This document shows positions 45,476 to 52,402 of a stretch of 64,000 bases of DNA, one piece after another. The stretch comes from Janthinobacterium fluminis (lineage in GTDB: Bacteria; Pseudomonadota; Gammaproteobacteria; Burkholderiales; Burkholderiaceae_D). The notes below the pieces were generated by a model. That model did no database searches. It was not told where the DNA came from and saw only the letters and a list, made by a program, of their open reading frames with translations. The stretch covers positions 372,001 through 436,000 of the forward strand of contig NZ_JAQQXR010000002.1 of NCBI RefSeq assembly GCF_028595325.1. Reading direction: 5' to 3'. A program made the position numbers and the translations under genes. Positions within the stretch are counted from its first letter, which is position 1. Each line of letters starts with the position of its first letter.

Positions 45476-45534
45476 GGTGTCCGCTGCGCGTGTGCGCGTG
45501 GATTGAACCCTCGACGCGTTGGAGCTTGACGAGT

Positions 45535-46794
45535 ATGAAAACTATCGCAGTCATCGGCGGCGGCATCACCGGCGTCACCACGGCCTACGCGCTGGCCAAA
45601 CGCGGCTTTGCCGTCACCCTGATCGAAAAACACCGCTACGCGGCGATGGACACCTCGTTCGCCAACGGCGGCCAGTTGTCGGCCTCGAACGCCGAGGTGT
45701 GGAACCACTGGTCGACCATGCTCAAGGGGATCAAGTGGATGCTCAGGAGCGACGCGCCGCTGCTGGTCAATCCCAAGCCGAGCTGGCACAAGCTGTCCTG
45801 GTTCGCCGAGTTCATCGCCGCCATCCCGCACTACGACAAGAACACGGTAGAGACGGCGCGCCTGGCCGTGGCCGCGCGCGCCCACCTGTTCGCCTGGGCC
45901 GAGGAAGAGGGCATCGACTTCGACCTGAAGAAAAAGGGCATCCTGCACATCTACCGCGACAAGGCCGGCTTCGAGCACGCGGCCAGCGTGTCGAAGCTGC
46001 TGGCCCGGGGAGGACTGGCGCGGCGCGCCGTGACGCCGGCGGAAATGCGCGCCATCGAGCCTACGCTGGCGGGCAACTACTACGGCGGGCATTTCACCGA
46101 AAGCGACGCCACCGGCGACATCCATAAATTCACCACCGGGCTGGCGGCGGCCCTCGTCCGCCTCGGCGTCGACTGCCGCTACGGCCAGGACGTGCAGGCC
46201 GTCGGCGCCGACGCGCGCGGCGCCAGCGTCACCGTCGGCAGCGGCGCCGACGCCGGCACCACGCGCTTCGACGGCGTCGTCATCTGCGCCGGCACCGCCA
46301 GCCGGGCGCTGGGCGCGGCGCTGGGCGACCGCGTCAACATCTACCCGGTCAAGGGCTACTCGATCACCGTCAACCTGAACGACGCGCAAAGCCAGGCGGC
46401 GGCGCCGGTCGTCAGCCTGCTCGACGACGCCACCAAGCTGGTGTGCAGCCGCTTCGGCGCCGACCGCTTCCGCGTCGCCGGCACGGCCGAATTCAACGGC
46501 TACAACCGCGACATCCGCGCCGACCGCATCCGCCCGCTGGTCGAGTGGGTCGAGCAGTGCTTCCCCGGCGTGAGCACGCGCAGCGTCGTGCCGTGGGCGG
46601 GCCTGCGGCCGATGATGCCGGACATGCTGCCGCGCGTCGGCCGCGGCCGCCATCCCTGCGTGTTCTACAACACGGGCCACGGCCACCTGGGCTGGACGCT
46701 GTCGGCCGTGACGGCCGACATGGTGGGCGGCGTCGTCGCGCAGGCGCTGGCCGCGCCGGCGCGGCAAAGCGTGCTGCAGCCGGTCGGCGCGTAA
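45535..46794 (+). CDS. dadA: D-amino acid dehydrogenase small subunit-like FAD oxidase
   Basis: 419 residues from ATG 45535 with GGAG upstream. N-terminal FAD motif IAVIGGGITGVTTAYALAKRGFAVTLIEK, then DTSFANGGQLSASNAEVW (DadA family) and C-terminal GLRPMMPDMLPRVGR and HGHLGWTLS. DadA oxidises D-amino acids to keto acids in the respiratory chain and glycine to glyoxylate weakly. Control by a glycine riboswitch suggests a main role in glycine oxidation or disposal. No dadX racemase or gcv gene beside it. Confidence 0.92.
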   Translation: MKTIAVIGGGITGVTTAYALAKRGFAVTLIEKHRYAAMDTSFANGGQLSASNAEVWNHWSTMLKGIKWMLRSDAPLLVNPKPSWHKLSWFAEFIAAIPHYDKNTVETARLAVAARAHLFAWAEEEGIDFDLKKKGILHIYRDKAGFEHAASVSKLLARGGLARRAVTPAEMRAIEPTLAGNYYGGHFTESDATGDIHKFTTGLAAALVRLGVDCRYGQDVQAVGADARGASVTVGSGADAGTTRFDGVVICAGTASRALGAALGDRVNIYPVKGYSITVNLNDAQSQAAAPVVSLLDDATKLVCSRFGADRFRVAGTAEFNGYNRDIRADRIRPLVEWVEQCFPGVSTRSVVPWAGLRPMMPDMLPRVGRGRHPCVFYNTGHGHLGWTLSAVTADMVGGVVAQALAAPARQSVLQPVGA

Positions 46795-46824
46795 GAGCCG
46801 CAACGCGGCAGGGGCCTCGGACCA

Positions 46825-46911
46825 GGGGTCTGACCCGTTCTTTGGGTCAGACCCCGGCTTTTGCCGTTGCCGTAACAGCCGGGGTCAGACCCCGAGAGCG
46901 GGTCTGACCCC
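46825..46911. repeat. GGGGTCTGACCC palindrome pair
   Basis: Two hairpins: GGGGTCTGACCCG/GGGTCAGACCCC at 46825-46855 and GGGGTCAGACCCC/GGGTCTGACCCC at 46881-46911. They fill the space between convergent dadA and the GGDEF-EAL gene and could act as a bidirectional terminator. The same GGGGTCAGACCCC motif is common between genes of related bacteria, as far as I recall. Confidence 0.85.
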
Positions 46912-46923
46912 GGCGCGGCCCGT

Positions 46924-49245
46924 CTATGCGTCGAGCGGGTCGGCGGCGGGCGCCAGCAGGCGCTCGAAGGCGTCCGCCGGCAGCGGCCGGCTCGCCAGGT
47001 AGCCCTGGTACAGATCGCAGCCCTGGGCCTTCAAAAAGGCCAGTTGGGCGTTCGTCTCGACGCCCTCGGCCAGCACCTTGAAGCCCAGCGTGTGCCCCAT
47101 CGTCACGATGGCGGCGGCGATCGCCATGTCGTCCGGCTGGAACGGGATGTCGCTGATGAAGCTGCGGTCTATCTTCAGCACGTCGAGCGGGAAGTGCTTC
47201 AGGCAGGCCAGCGAAGAGTAGCCGGTGCCGAAGTCGTCGATCGCCAGCCGCACGCCGAGCCGGCGCAGCCGCTTCAGGATCTGCACGGCCTCGTCGCCGC
47301 ACTCCATCAGCGCGCCCTCGGTCAGCTCCAGCGTCAGCCTCTCGGCCGGAAAGCCCGTCTCGGCCAGCGCGCCCTCGACCAGCGCGCAGATGTCGCCGTG
47401 CAGGAACTGGCGCGGCGACAGGTTCACCGCCAGCGTCATCGGCGCCAGCCCGGCGGCGATCCAGGCCTGCCCCTGGCGGCAGGTTTGCGTCAGCACCCAG
47501 TGGCCGATCTCGCCTATCATCCCGGTGGTTTCCGCCACCGGGATGAAGCGCTCCGGCGCGATCAGGCCCTCGTCCGGGTCCTGCCAGCGCACCAGCGCCT
47601 CGGCGCCGATGATGCGGCCGTCGGCGATGTCGAGCTGCGCCTGGTAGTGCACGCGCAACTGGCCCAGGCTCAGCGCCTGGTGCAGGCGCGCCTCCAGGTG
47701 GATGCGCTCGCGCGCGGCGCGCGTGAGCTTCTCGGAAAAATAGCGGAAGCAGCCGCGGCCCTCCTGCTTGGCCTGGTACAGCGCGGCGTCGGCGTGCTGC
47801 AGCAGCGCCTCCGTGCCGCCGCCGTGCTCCGGGTAGATGCTGATGCCGATGCTCACGCCGATATGCACCTCCACGCCGTTCGACAACTGCCAGGGCTTGT
47901 TGATCCAGCCGATGATGTCGTTGGCGATGCGGCCGGCGTCCTCCGGGTGCGTGCTCTTTTCCAGCAGGACGACGAACTCGTCGCCGCCCAGCCGCGCCAC
48001 CATGTCCATTTCGCGCAACTGCCCGCGCAGGCCCACGGCCACCTGGCGCAGCAACTCGTCGCCGGCGGCGTGGCCGAAGCTGTCGTTGACGTCCTTGAAA
48101 CGGTCCAGGTCCAGCATCAGCAGCGCGAAGCCGGTCTGCTCGCGCTGCGCCGTCTTGACGCAGTGCTCCAGCGCCGCCATCAGCTTCAAACGGTTCGGCA
48201 ACTGCGTCAGCGGATCGTGGTGGGCCAGGAAATTGAGCTTGTTCTCCGAATCCTTCAACTTCGAGATGTCGGCGAACACGCCGACATAGTTCAGGATGGC
48301 GCCGCCGCCGTCCCGGACGGCGCCTATGCTCAGCAGCTCCGGATAGATCTCGCCGTTCTTGCGGCGGTTCCAGATTTCGCCGCGCCAGTAGCCGGTGTCG
48401 GCCAGCGACTGCCACATCGCATGGTAAAACTGGGCGTCGTGGTGGCCCGAGCCGAGTATCGACGGCGGCTTGCCCAGCACCTCGGCCTCCGAATAGCCGC
48501 TGATCTCGGTGAAGGCGTGGTTCACCATCGTGATGCAACCGGCGCTGTTGGTCACCATCACGCCCTCGCGCGTGGTCTCGAACACGGTCGCGGCCTGGCG
48601 CAGGCGCTCCTCGGCCTGTTTGTGCTCGCTCAAATCCATATTCGTGCCGGACAGGCGGATCGCCTTGCCGTCGGCGTCGCGCTGGACGCGGTAGCGCGTC
48701 AGCAGCGGCACATAGTGGCCCTGCTTGTGCCGCAGATGGGTTTCCAGCGCATATGTGCTGGTGGCGCCGTCGGCCAGCGAGGCTTGCAGCACGGCCTCGG
48801 CGCGGGGCAGATCGTCGGCGCGCATCAGGCGGCGCCACAGGCTGCTGTCGGCGGGCAGCTCGTCGACCGCGTAGCCGAGCATTTCCCACCAGCGCGGCGA
48901 GTAGTACAGCAAATCCTTGCGCAAGTCCCAGTCCCACCAGCCGTCGTTGGAGCCCTGCAGCGCGCGTTCGAGCTTGTCGCGGTACTGGCCGGCCTTGTAG
49001 CCGGCGCGCGTCATCGAACGGTGCCAGCTGCGCAGCAGCATATACAGGGCGGCGCCGGTGACGGCGATGAACAGGAAACCCTTGATGCGGCTGACGGACT
49101 CGATGGCCTCCGGACTGCGCACCAGCAGGATCAGCACATGGTCGGAGACGGCGATCCACAGCATCGAAAACAGCACATACAGCAATACGATGCCGGCCGG
49201 GCTACGCAGCTTGAACTTGGGACGCGGACGAGATGCGTGGCTCAT
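46924..49245 (-). CDS. Membrane PAS-PAS-GGDEF-EAL c-di-GMP signalling protein
   Basis: 773 residues. Two membrane segments near the N-terminus (GIVLLYVLFSMLWIAVSDHVLIL and GFLFIAVTGAALYML), then two PAS domains (about 80-210 with YSPRWWEMLGYAVDELP; 215-335 with FTEISGYSEAEVLGKPPSIL), GGDEF (about 340-500; RLGGDEFVVLLEK, intact GGDEF motif) and EAL (about 515-760; GAEALVRWQDP, GTGYSSLACLKHFPLDVLKID, intact). Both catalytic motifs look complete so it may make and break c-di-GMP, with one domain possibly regulatory. Confidence 0.93.
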   Translation of the reverse strand: MSHASRPRPKFKLRSPAGIVLLYVLFSMLWIAVSDHVLILLVRSPEAIESVSRIKGFLFIAVTGAALYMLLRSWHRSMTRAGYKAGQYRDKLERALQGSNDGWWDWDLRKDLLYYSPRWWEMLGYAVDELPADSSLWRRLMRADDLPRAEAVLQASLADGATSTYALETHLRHKQGHYVPLLTRYRVQRDADGKAIRLSGTNMDLSEHKQAEERLRQAATVFETTREGVMVTNSAGCITMVNHAFTEISGYSEAEVLGKPPSILGSGHHDAQFYHAMWQSLADTGYWRGEIWNRRKNGEIYPELLSIGAVRDGGGAILNYVGVFADISKLKDSENKLNFLAHHDPLTQLPNRLKLMAALEHCVKTAQREQTGFALLMLDLDRFKDVNDSFGHAAGDELLRQVAVGLRGQLREMDMVARLGGDEFVVLLEKSTHPEDAGRIANDIIGWINKPWQLSNGVEVHIGVSIGISIYPEHGGGTEALLQHADAALYQAKQEGRGCFRYFSEKLTRAARERIHLEARLHQALSLGQLRVHYQAQLDIADGRIIGAEALVRWQDPDEGLIAPERFIPVAETTGMIGEIGHWVLTQTCRQGQAWIAAGLAPMTLAVNLSPRQFLHGDICALVEGALAETGFPAERLTLELTEGALMECGDEAVQILKRLRRLGVRLAIDDFGTGYSSLACLKHFPLDVLKIDRSFISDIPFQPDDMAIAAAIVTMGHTLGFKVLAEGVETNAQLAFLKAQGCDLYQGYLASRPLPADAFERLLAPAADPLDA

Positions 49246-49453
49246 GGCATGGCGGGCGGGCGGGGGAGGGTGGCGGGCGTGATTCCACTATAACAGCAAA
49301 GAAAACGGCGGCGGAAAAAGAGCGGGGTGGCCGGCCCGTTGTAGTTGCTTCTGCAACACAAGATGCGCGCTGTATAATGGAACGCGCCAACACCGGCGCC
49401 ATTCACCCCCGCTTTCCGCTCGCCTGGAAAGCCAACGCCACACCGGCATCCCT

Positions 49454-50311
49454 ATGAAAACACCAAAACGCATCCAGCCCCTGGTTGAAGAAGGCTTGAT
49501 CGACGAAGTCATGCGCCAGCTCATGAGCGGCAAGGAAGCCACCGTCTACGTCGTGCGCAGCGGCGACGACATCCGCTGCGCCAAAGTGTACAAGGAGGCC
49601 AACGAGCGCAGCTTCCACCAGGCCGTGGCCTACCAGGAGGGGCGGCGCGTGAAAAACAGCCGGCAGGCGCGGGCGATGGAAAAAGGCACGCGCTACGGCC
49701 GGAAAATGGCCGAGCAGGTGTGGCAGAACGCCGAAGTCGACGCGCTGTACCGGCTGGCGGCGGCCGGCGTGCGCGTGCCGCGGCCCTACATCTGCCACGA
49801 GGGCGTGCTGCTGATGGAACTGGTGACCGGCGCCGACGGCAACGCCGCGCCGCGCTTGAACGACGTCGAGCTGGACCGCGAGCGGGCGCTGGCCTACCAT
49901 GCGGCGCTGCTGCGCGAAGTGGTGCTGATGCTGTGCGCCGGGGTCATCCACGGCGACCTGTCCGAATACAACATCCTGGTCGACGCCCACGGCCCCGTCA
50001 TCATCGACCTGCCGCAGGCGGTGGACGCGGCCGGCAGCAGCGTGGCGGCGTCGATGCTGGAGCGCGACGTGACGAACCTGGCCAACTTCTTCGGCGCCTT
50101 CGCGCCGGAGCTGCAGGGCAGCCGCTACGGCGCGGAAATCTGGATGCTCTACGAGGCCGGCCTGCTGACGCCGGACACGCCGCTGACGGGCGTGGTGGCG
50201 GCGCCGGAGGGGCCGGCCGACGTCGGCGCGGTGATCCACGAAATCGCCCTGGCGCGCTTCGAGGAAGAGGAGCGCGAGCGCCATCAACTGGCGGCGCAAG
50301 GCTGGGCCTGA
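49454..50311 (+). CDS. RIO1-family (PA4780-type) serine kinase
   Basis: 285 residues. ATP-binding KEATVYVVRSGDDIRCAKVYK, catalytic loop HGDLSEYNILVD (HxDxxxxN) and metal Asp in VIIDLPQAVD, all RIO kinase signatures. PA4780-type bacterial RIO kinases are widespread in proteobacteria with unknown targets. ATG 49454; the gene is 53 bases past the AT-rich promoter (GTATAAT at 49371-49377). Confidence 0.9.
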   Translation: MKTPKRIQPLVEEGLIDEVMRQLMSGKEATVYVVRSGDDIRCAKVYKEANERSFHQAVAYQEGRRVKNSRQARAMEKGTRYGRKMAEQVWQNAEVDALYRLAAAGVRVPRPYICHEGVLLMELVTGADGNAAPRLNDVELDRERALAYHAALLREVVLMLCAGVIHGDLSEYNILVDAHGPVIIDLPQAVDAAGSSVAASMLERDVTNLANFFGAFAPELQGSRYGAEIWMLYEAGLLTPDTPLTGVVAAPEGPADVGAVIHEIALARFEEEERERHQLAAQGWA

Positions 50312-50366
50312 TGCGCTAGCGCGCCAAGGCGCAGGCGCCGCAAACGCGGCCTTGCAACAATGCATT

Positions 50367-50394
50367 TTGCATTATCGTTCACTTATGTTATTCT
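50367..50394 (+). promoter_or_regulatory. Candidate promoter of tRNA-Gln
   Basis: TTGCAT, 16 bases, then TATTCT, ending seven bases before the tRNA, where transcription would start. Confidence 0.4.
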
Positions 50395-50400
50395 CTCGGC

Positions 50401-50477
50401 GGGGGAATCGCCAAGCTGGTTAAGGCACCGGATTCTGATTCCGGCACGCGAAGGTTCGAATCCTTCTTCCCCTGCCA
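50401..50477 (+). tRNA. tRNA-Gln (anticodon CUG)
   Basis: Acceptor GGGGGAA pairs with TTCCCCT (first pair G-U), D-arm GCCAAGCTGGTTAAGGC, anticodon arm CCGGA-TTCTGAT-TCCGG with anticodon CTG, T-arm GAAGG-TTCGAAT-CCTTC, and encoded CCA at 50475-50477. The sequence agrees with proteobacterial tRNA-Gln throughout. Standing alone, not in a tRNA cluster. Confidence 0.95.
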
Positions 50478-50608
50478 ACTGGCCTCATTTTTGCAGCGCC
50501 TAGAGCTGACTCCACATCCCTTTTCTCCGTCAAGTTCCGAGCTTTGCTGCGGAGCCTGAGCCGCCGCGCGGCAATTTTCCAGGCGAACCGACAACTGTGT
50601 GGAGCGAC

Positions 50609-51115
50609 ATGATTATTCGCAAGCTTACCCCTGCCGATGCTGAAGCCTATCGGGAGCTCAGACTGGCCGGCATCCTCAACGCCCCCGCCGCATTCTGGGC
50701 CGGCTACGACGAAGAAAGCACCCTGCCGCTGGAAGCGATGCAGGCGCGCCTGGAAGAAACACCATATCAAAGCATCTTCGGCCTGTTCTCCGGCGAGAAA
50801 CTGCTCGGCATGGCCGCGCTCAAACGTGAAAGCATCGCCAAGATCAGCCACCGCGCCACCATCTGGGGCGTGTATGTCGATCCGTCGGCGCGCGGCACCG
50901 GCGCGGCGCGGCGCCTGGTGGACGCGCTCATCGCCCACGCCAGGACGCTGCCGGAACTGGTGCAACTGACGCTGTCGGTGCGCAGCACAAACGAAACCGC
51001 CATCGCGCTGTACGCCAAGGTGGGCTTTGAAGCGACCGGCGTCGACCGCCGCTCGATGTACGTCGACAATGCCTACCACGACGAAAACCGCATGGTGCTC
51101 ATGCTGGATGCGTGA
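50609..51115 (+). CDS. GNAT-family N-acetyltransferase
   Basis: 168 residues from ATG 50609 (MIIRKLTPADAEAYRELRL; GGAG at 50601-50604). Acetyl-CoA site ATIWGVYVDPSARGTGAARRLVDALIAHA shows the R/Q-x-x-G-x-G/A loop (RGTGAA), and LSVRSTNETAIALYAKVGFEATGVDRRSM the C-terminal motif B. The RIMI-like family acetylates small molecules or N-termini; substrate unknown. Downstream of tRNA-Gln. Confidence 0.88.
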   Translation: MIIRKLTPADAEAYRELRLAGILNAPAAFWAGYDEESTLPLEAMQARLEETPYQSIFGLFSGEKLLGMAALKRESIAKISHRATIWGVYVDPSARGTGAARRLVDALIAHARTLPELVQLTLSVRSTNETAIALYAKVGFEATGVDRRSMYVDNAYHDENRMVLMLDA

Positions 51116-51180
51116 ATGTGTTTTTTGGGCGGCCGCGACGCCGGCTCGCCGGTCTGACGATGCGCATCGTGCCAAATGAA

Positions 51181-51477
51181 TTACGCGTGATCCAGCTTGG
51201 CATGCAAGCGTAAGCCTAGCGCATGCGTTACCTTCAGGATGGTATCGAAGCTCGGATTGCCTTCGCCGGAAAGCGCTTTGTACAGGCTTTCGCGTCCCAG
51301 TCCGGTATCCTTGGCCAGTTGCGTCATGCCACGGGCGCGGGCGATGGTGCCAAGAGCCTTGGCGATGAAGGCCGCATCATCGCCAGCCTCTTCCAGGCAG
51401 GCTTCGAAATACAAAGCCATATCTTCCTTGGTCTTGAGATGCTCAACACTATCCCATTTTCGCAGTTTCAATATCAT
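51181..51477 (-). CDS. HigA-like antitoxin with helix-turn-helix (addiction module antidote)
   Basis: 98 residues. EDMALYFEACLEEAGDDAAFIAKALGTIARARGMTQLAKDTGLGRESLYKALSGEGNPSFDTILKVTHALGLRLHA matches the addiction-module antidote family (helix-turn-helix near residues 45-75). Its RelE/HigB-type toxin is coded just upstream on the same strand but is broken (51487-51749), so the antidote is an orphan. It may remain as a DNA-binding regulator. Confidence 0.88.
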   Translation of the reverse strand: MILKLRKWDSVEHLKTKEDMALYFEACLEEAGDDAAFIAKALGTIARARGMTQLAKDTGLGRESLYKALSGEGNPSFDTILKVTHALGLRLHAKLDHA

Positions 51478-51486
51478 GGCGGTCCC

Positions 51487-51749
51487 CTAAAGTTCGCGCG
51501 CCAGTTTCAACGCCGTGCTGATGTCCTTGCTCTGCGTAGACTTGTCGCCGCCTGCCAGCAGTATCACTCATTTCATGCCGCGCTGCGTGAAGTACACAGG
51601 GTAGCCCGGCCCGTAATGAAGCCGCATTTCCGACACACCTTCACGTACCGGCGCACAACCACCGAAGTTGCCGTCTTCAGCACGGTCGATGCGCACCTGA
51701 ATGCGTACTGCCGCCCTGACGTCGTTCAGGCCGCTGGCCTGAATGCTTT
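51487..51749 (-). pseudogene. Broken HigB/RelE-type toxin gene
   Basis: Minus-strand translation gives LNDVRAAVRIQVRIDRAED, GNFGGCAPVREGVSEMRLHYGPGYPVYFTQRGMK, then TGA, then VILLAGGDKSTQSKDISTALKLAREL. This covers the addiction-module killer (RelE/HigB) family, interrupted by an in-frame stop at about 51571-51573 between RGMK and VILLAGGDK. The first 10-15 codons also are missing: a stop precedes KSIQASGLNDV. The toxin is thus dead, while the antitoxin (51181-51477) is intact. Confidence 0.8.
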
Positions 51750-51965
51750 TTATGTGGTTGGTGTATGTTTTGGGTTACGAAAAAACAAAATGTATTGGTA
51801 TTGATATCGCGTACAACGCAGGTGGTTTGATCTGCGGCAAGTCCGGCCGATACTGGCCGAGTTGCAAAACTGGTTGCCGGTCATCAGCCTGACCGTGGTG
51901 TCGGCACCGGTACCGGCAAGGTAGCCGCACGGGGCCATCGCATCGGCACAGTACTGCGCCACTTA
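51750..51965. other. Degenerate region before the lanthipeptide locus
   Basis: Plus-strand frame contains LRQVRPILAELQNWLPVIS (about 51825-51885), reminiscent of the C-terminal RPLLxxLxxWL segment of IS66 transposases, without start or flanking domains. Probably transposon debris; weakly supported. Confidence 0.25.
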
Positions 51966-51981
51966 ATCCACTCGAAAAAAG

Positions 51982-52011
51982 TTGACAAATAACCAGTATT
52001 TACGTAATACT
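51982..52011 (+). promoter_or_regulatory. Strong sigma70 promoter with overlapping operator, lanthipeptide operon
   Basis: TTGACA (51982-51987), 17-base spacer, TAATAC (52005-52010). An inverted repeat AGTATT-TACGT-AATACT (51995-52011) overlaps the -10 box and fits a repressor site. It lies 113 bases before the precursor start, giving a 5' leader of about 105 bases. Confidence 0.8.
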
Positions 52012-52123
52012 AACTTGTCGAAATAATTCTGTTCCGACACCGCATGCTACATAAACTATTGGATGACAGTGGTTTTTTAGTCTGCGCACATTCAATGTCT
52101 CCATTTTTAATAGAGGAATTGTT

Positions 52124-52318
52124 ATGGAAAATAATATCGAAAAAACGCAAAAAACAAAAATGAAAATGCGGGTTCTGGAGTTGCAGGAATTGTCTGAAGT
52201 TAGTGGTGGCGTCGGCGGGGACCCGGAACAACCTGATGGTTGGAGCACTAAAAGCATGGGCTGCCGTACCGTTCGACCAGACGAGTGGAGCACGTTTAGT
52301 AATGACTGCCGTAAATAA
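52124..52318 (+). CDS. Class III lanthipeptide precursor with two SxxSxxC motifs
   Basis: 64 residues with AGAGGAA ribosome site. Leader (1-29) contains LELQEL (18-23), which fits the class III leader motif (L-x-LQ), and ends in SGG (27-29). The core has two imperfect 11-residue repeats, DGWSTKSMGCR (38-48) and DEWSTFSNDCR (53-63). Each contains Ser-x2-Ser-x2-Cys (41/44/47 and 56/59/62), the pattern that LanKC enzymes turn into labionin or lanthionine. The synthetase gene is 84 bases downstream, beyond an attenuator hairpin. Not a known peptide that I recognise. Confidence 0.88.
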   Translation: MENNIEKTQKTKMKMRVLELQELSEVSGGVGGDPEQPDGWSTKSMGCRTVRPDEWSTFSNDCRK

Positions 52319-52328
52319 ATAGCGGGGT

Positions 52329-52371
52329 CGGCGCAAAACGGGAGTTGCGGTTTTTGCGCCGTTTTATTTTT
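52329..52371 (+). terminator. Hairpin attenuator between precursor and LanKC genes
   Basis: Stem CGGCGCAAAA / TTTTGCGCCG with a 13-base loop, followed by TTTTATTTTT. It is a full rho-independent terminator placed inside the two-gene unit, so the precursor should be made in excess of the enzyme by read-through. Confidence 0.88.
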
Positions 52372-52402
52372 GGGCCGAAATAAAGCGTATAGGGGTGGAA
52401 AC

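Noticed and set aside
46847-49159. 770-codon frame overlapping the GGDEF-EAL gene
   Set aside because: Different frame of the same strand; GGDEF and EAL motifs are only in the 46924-49245 frame.
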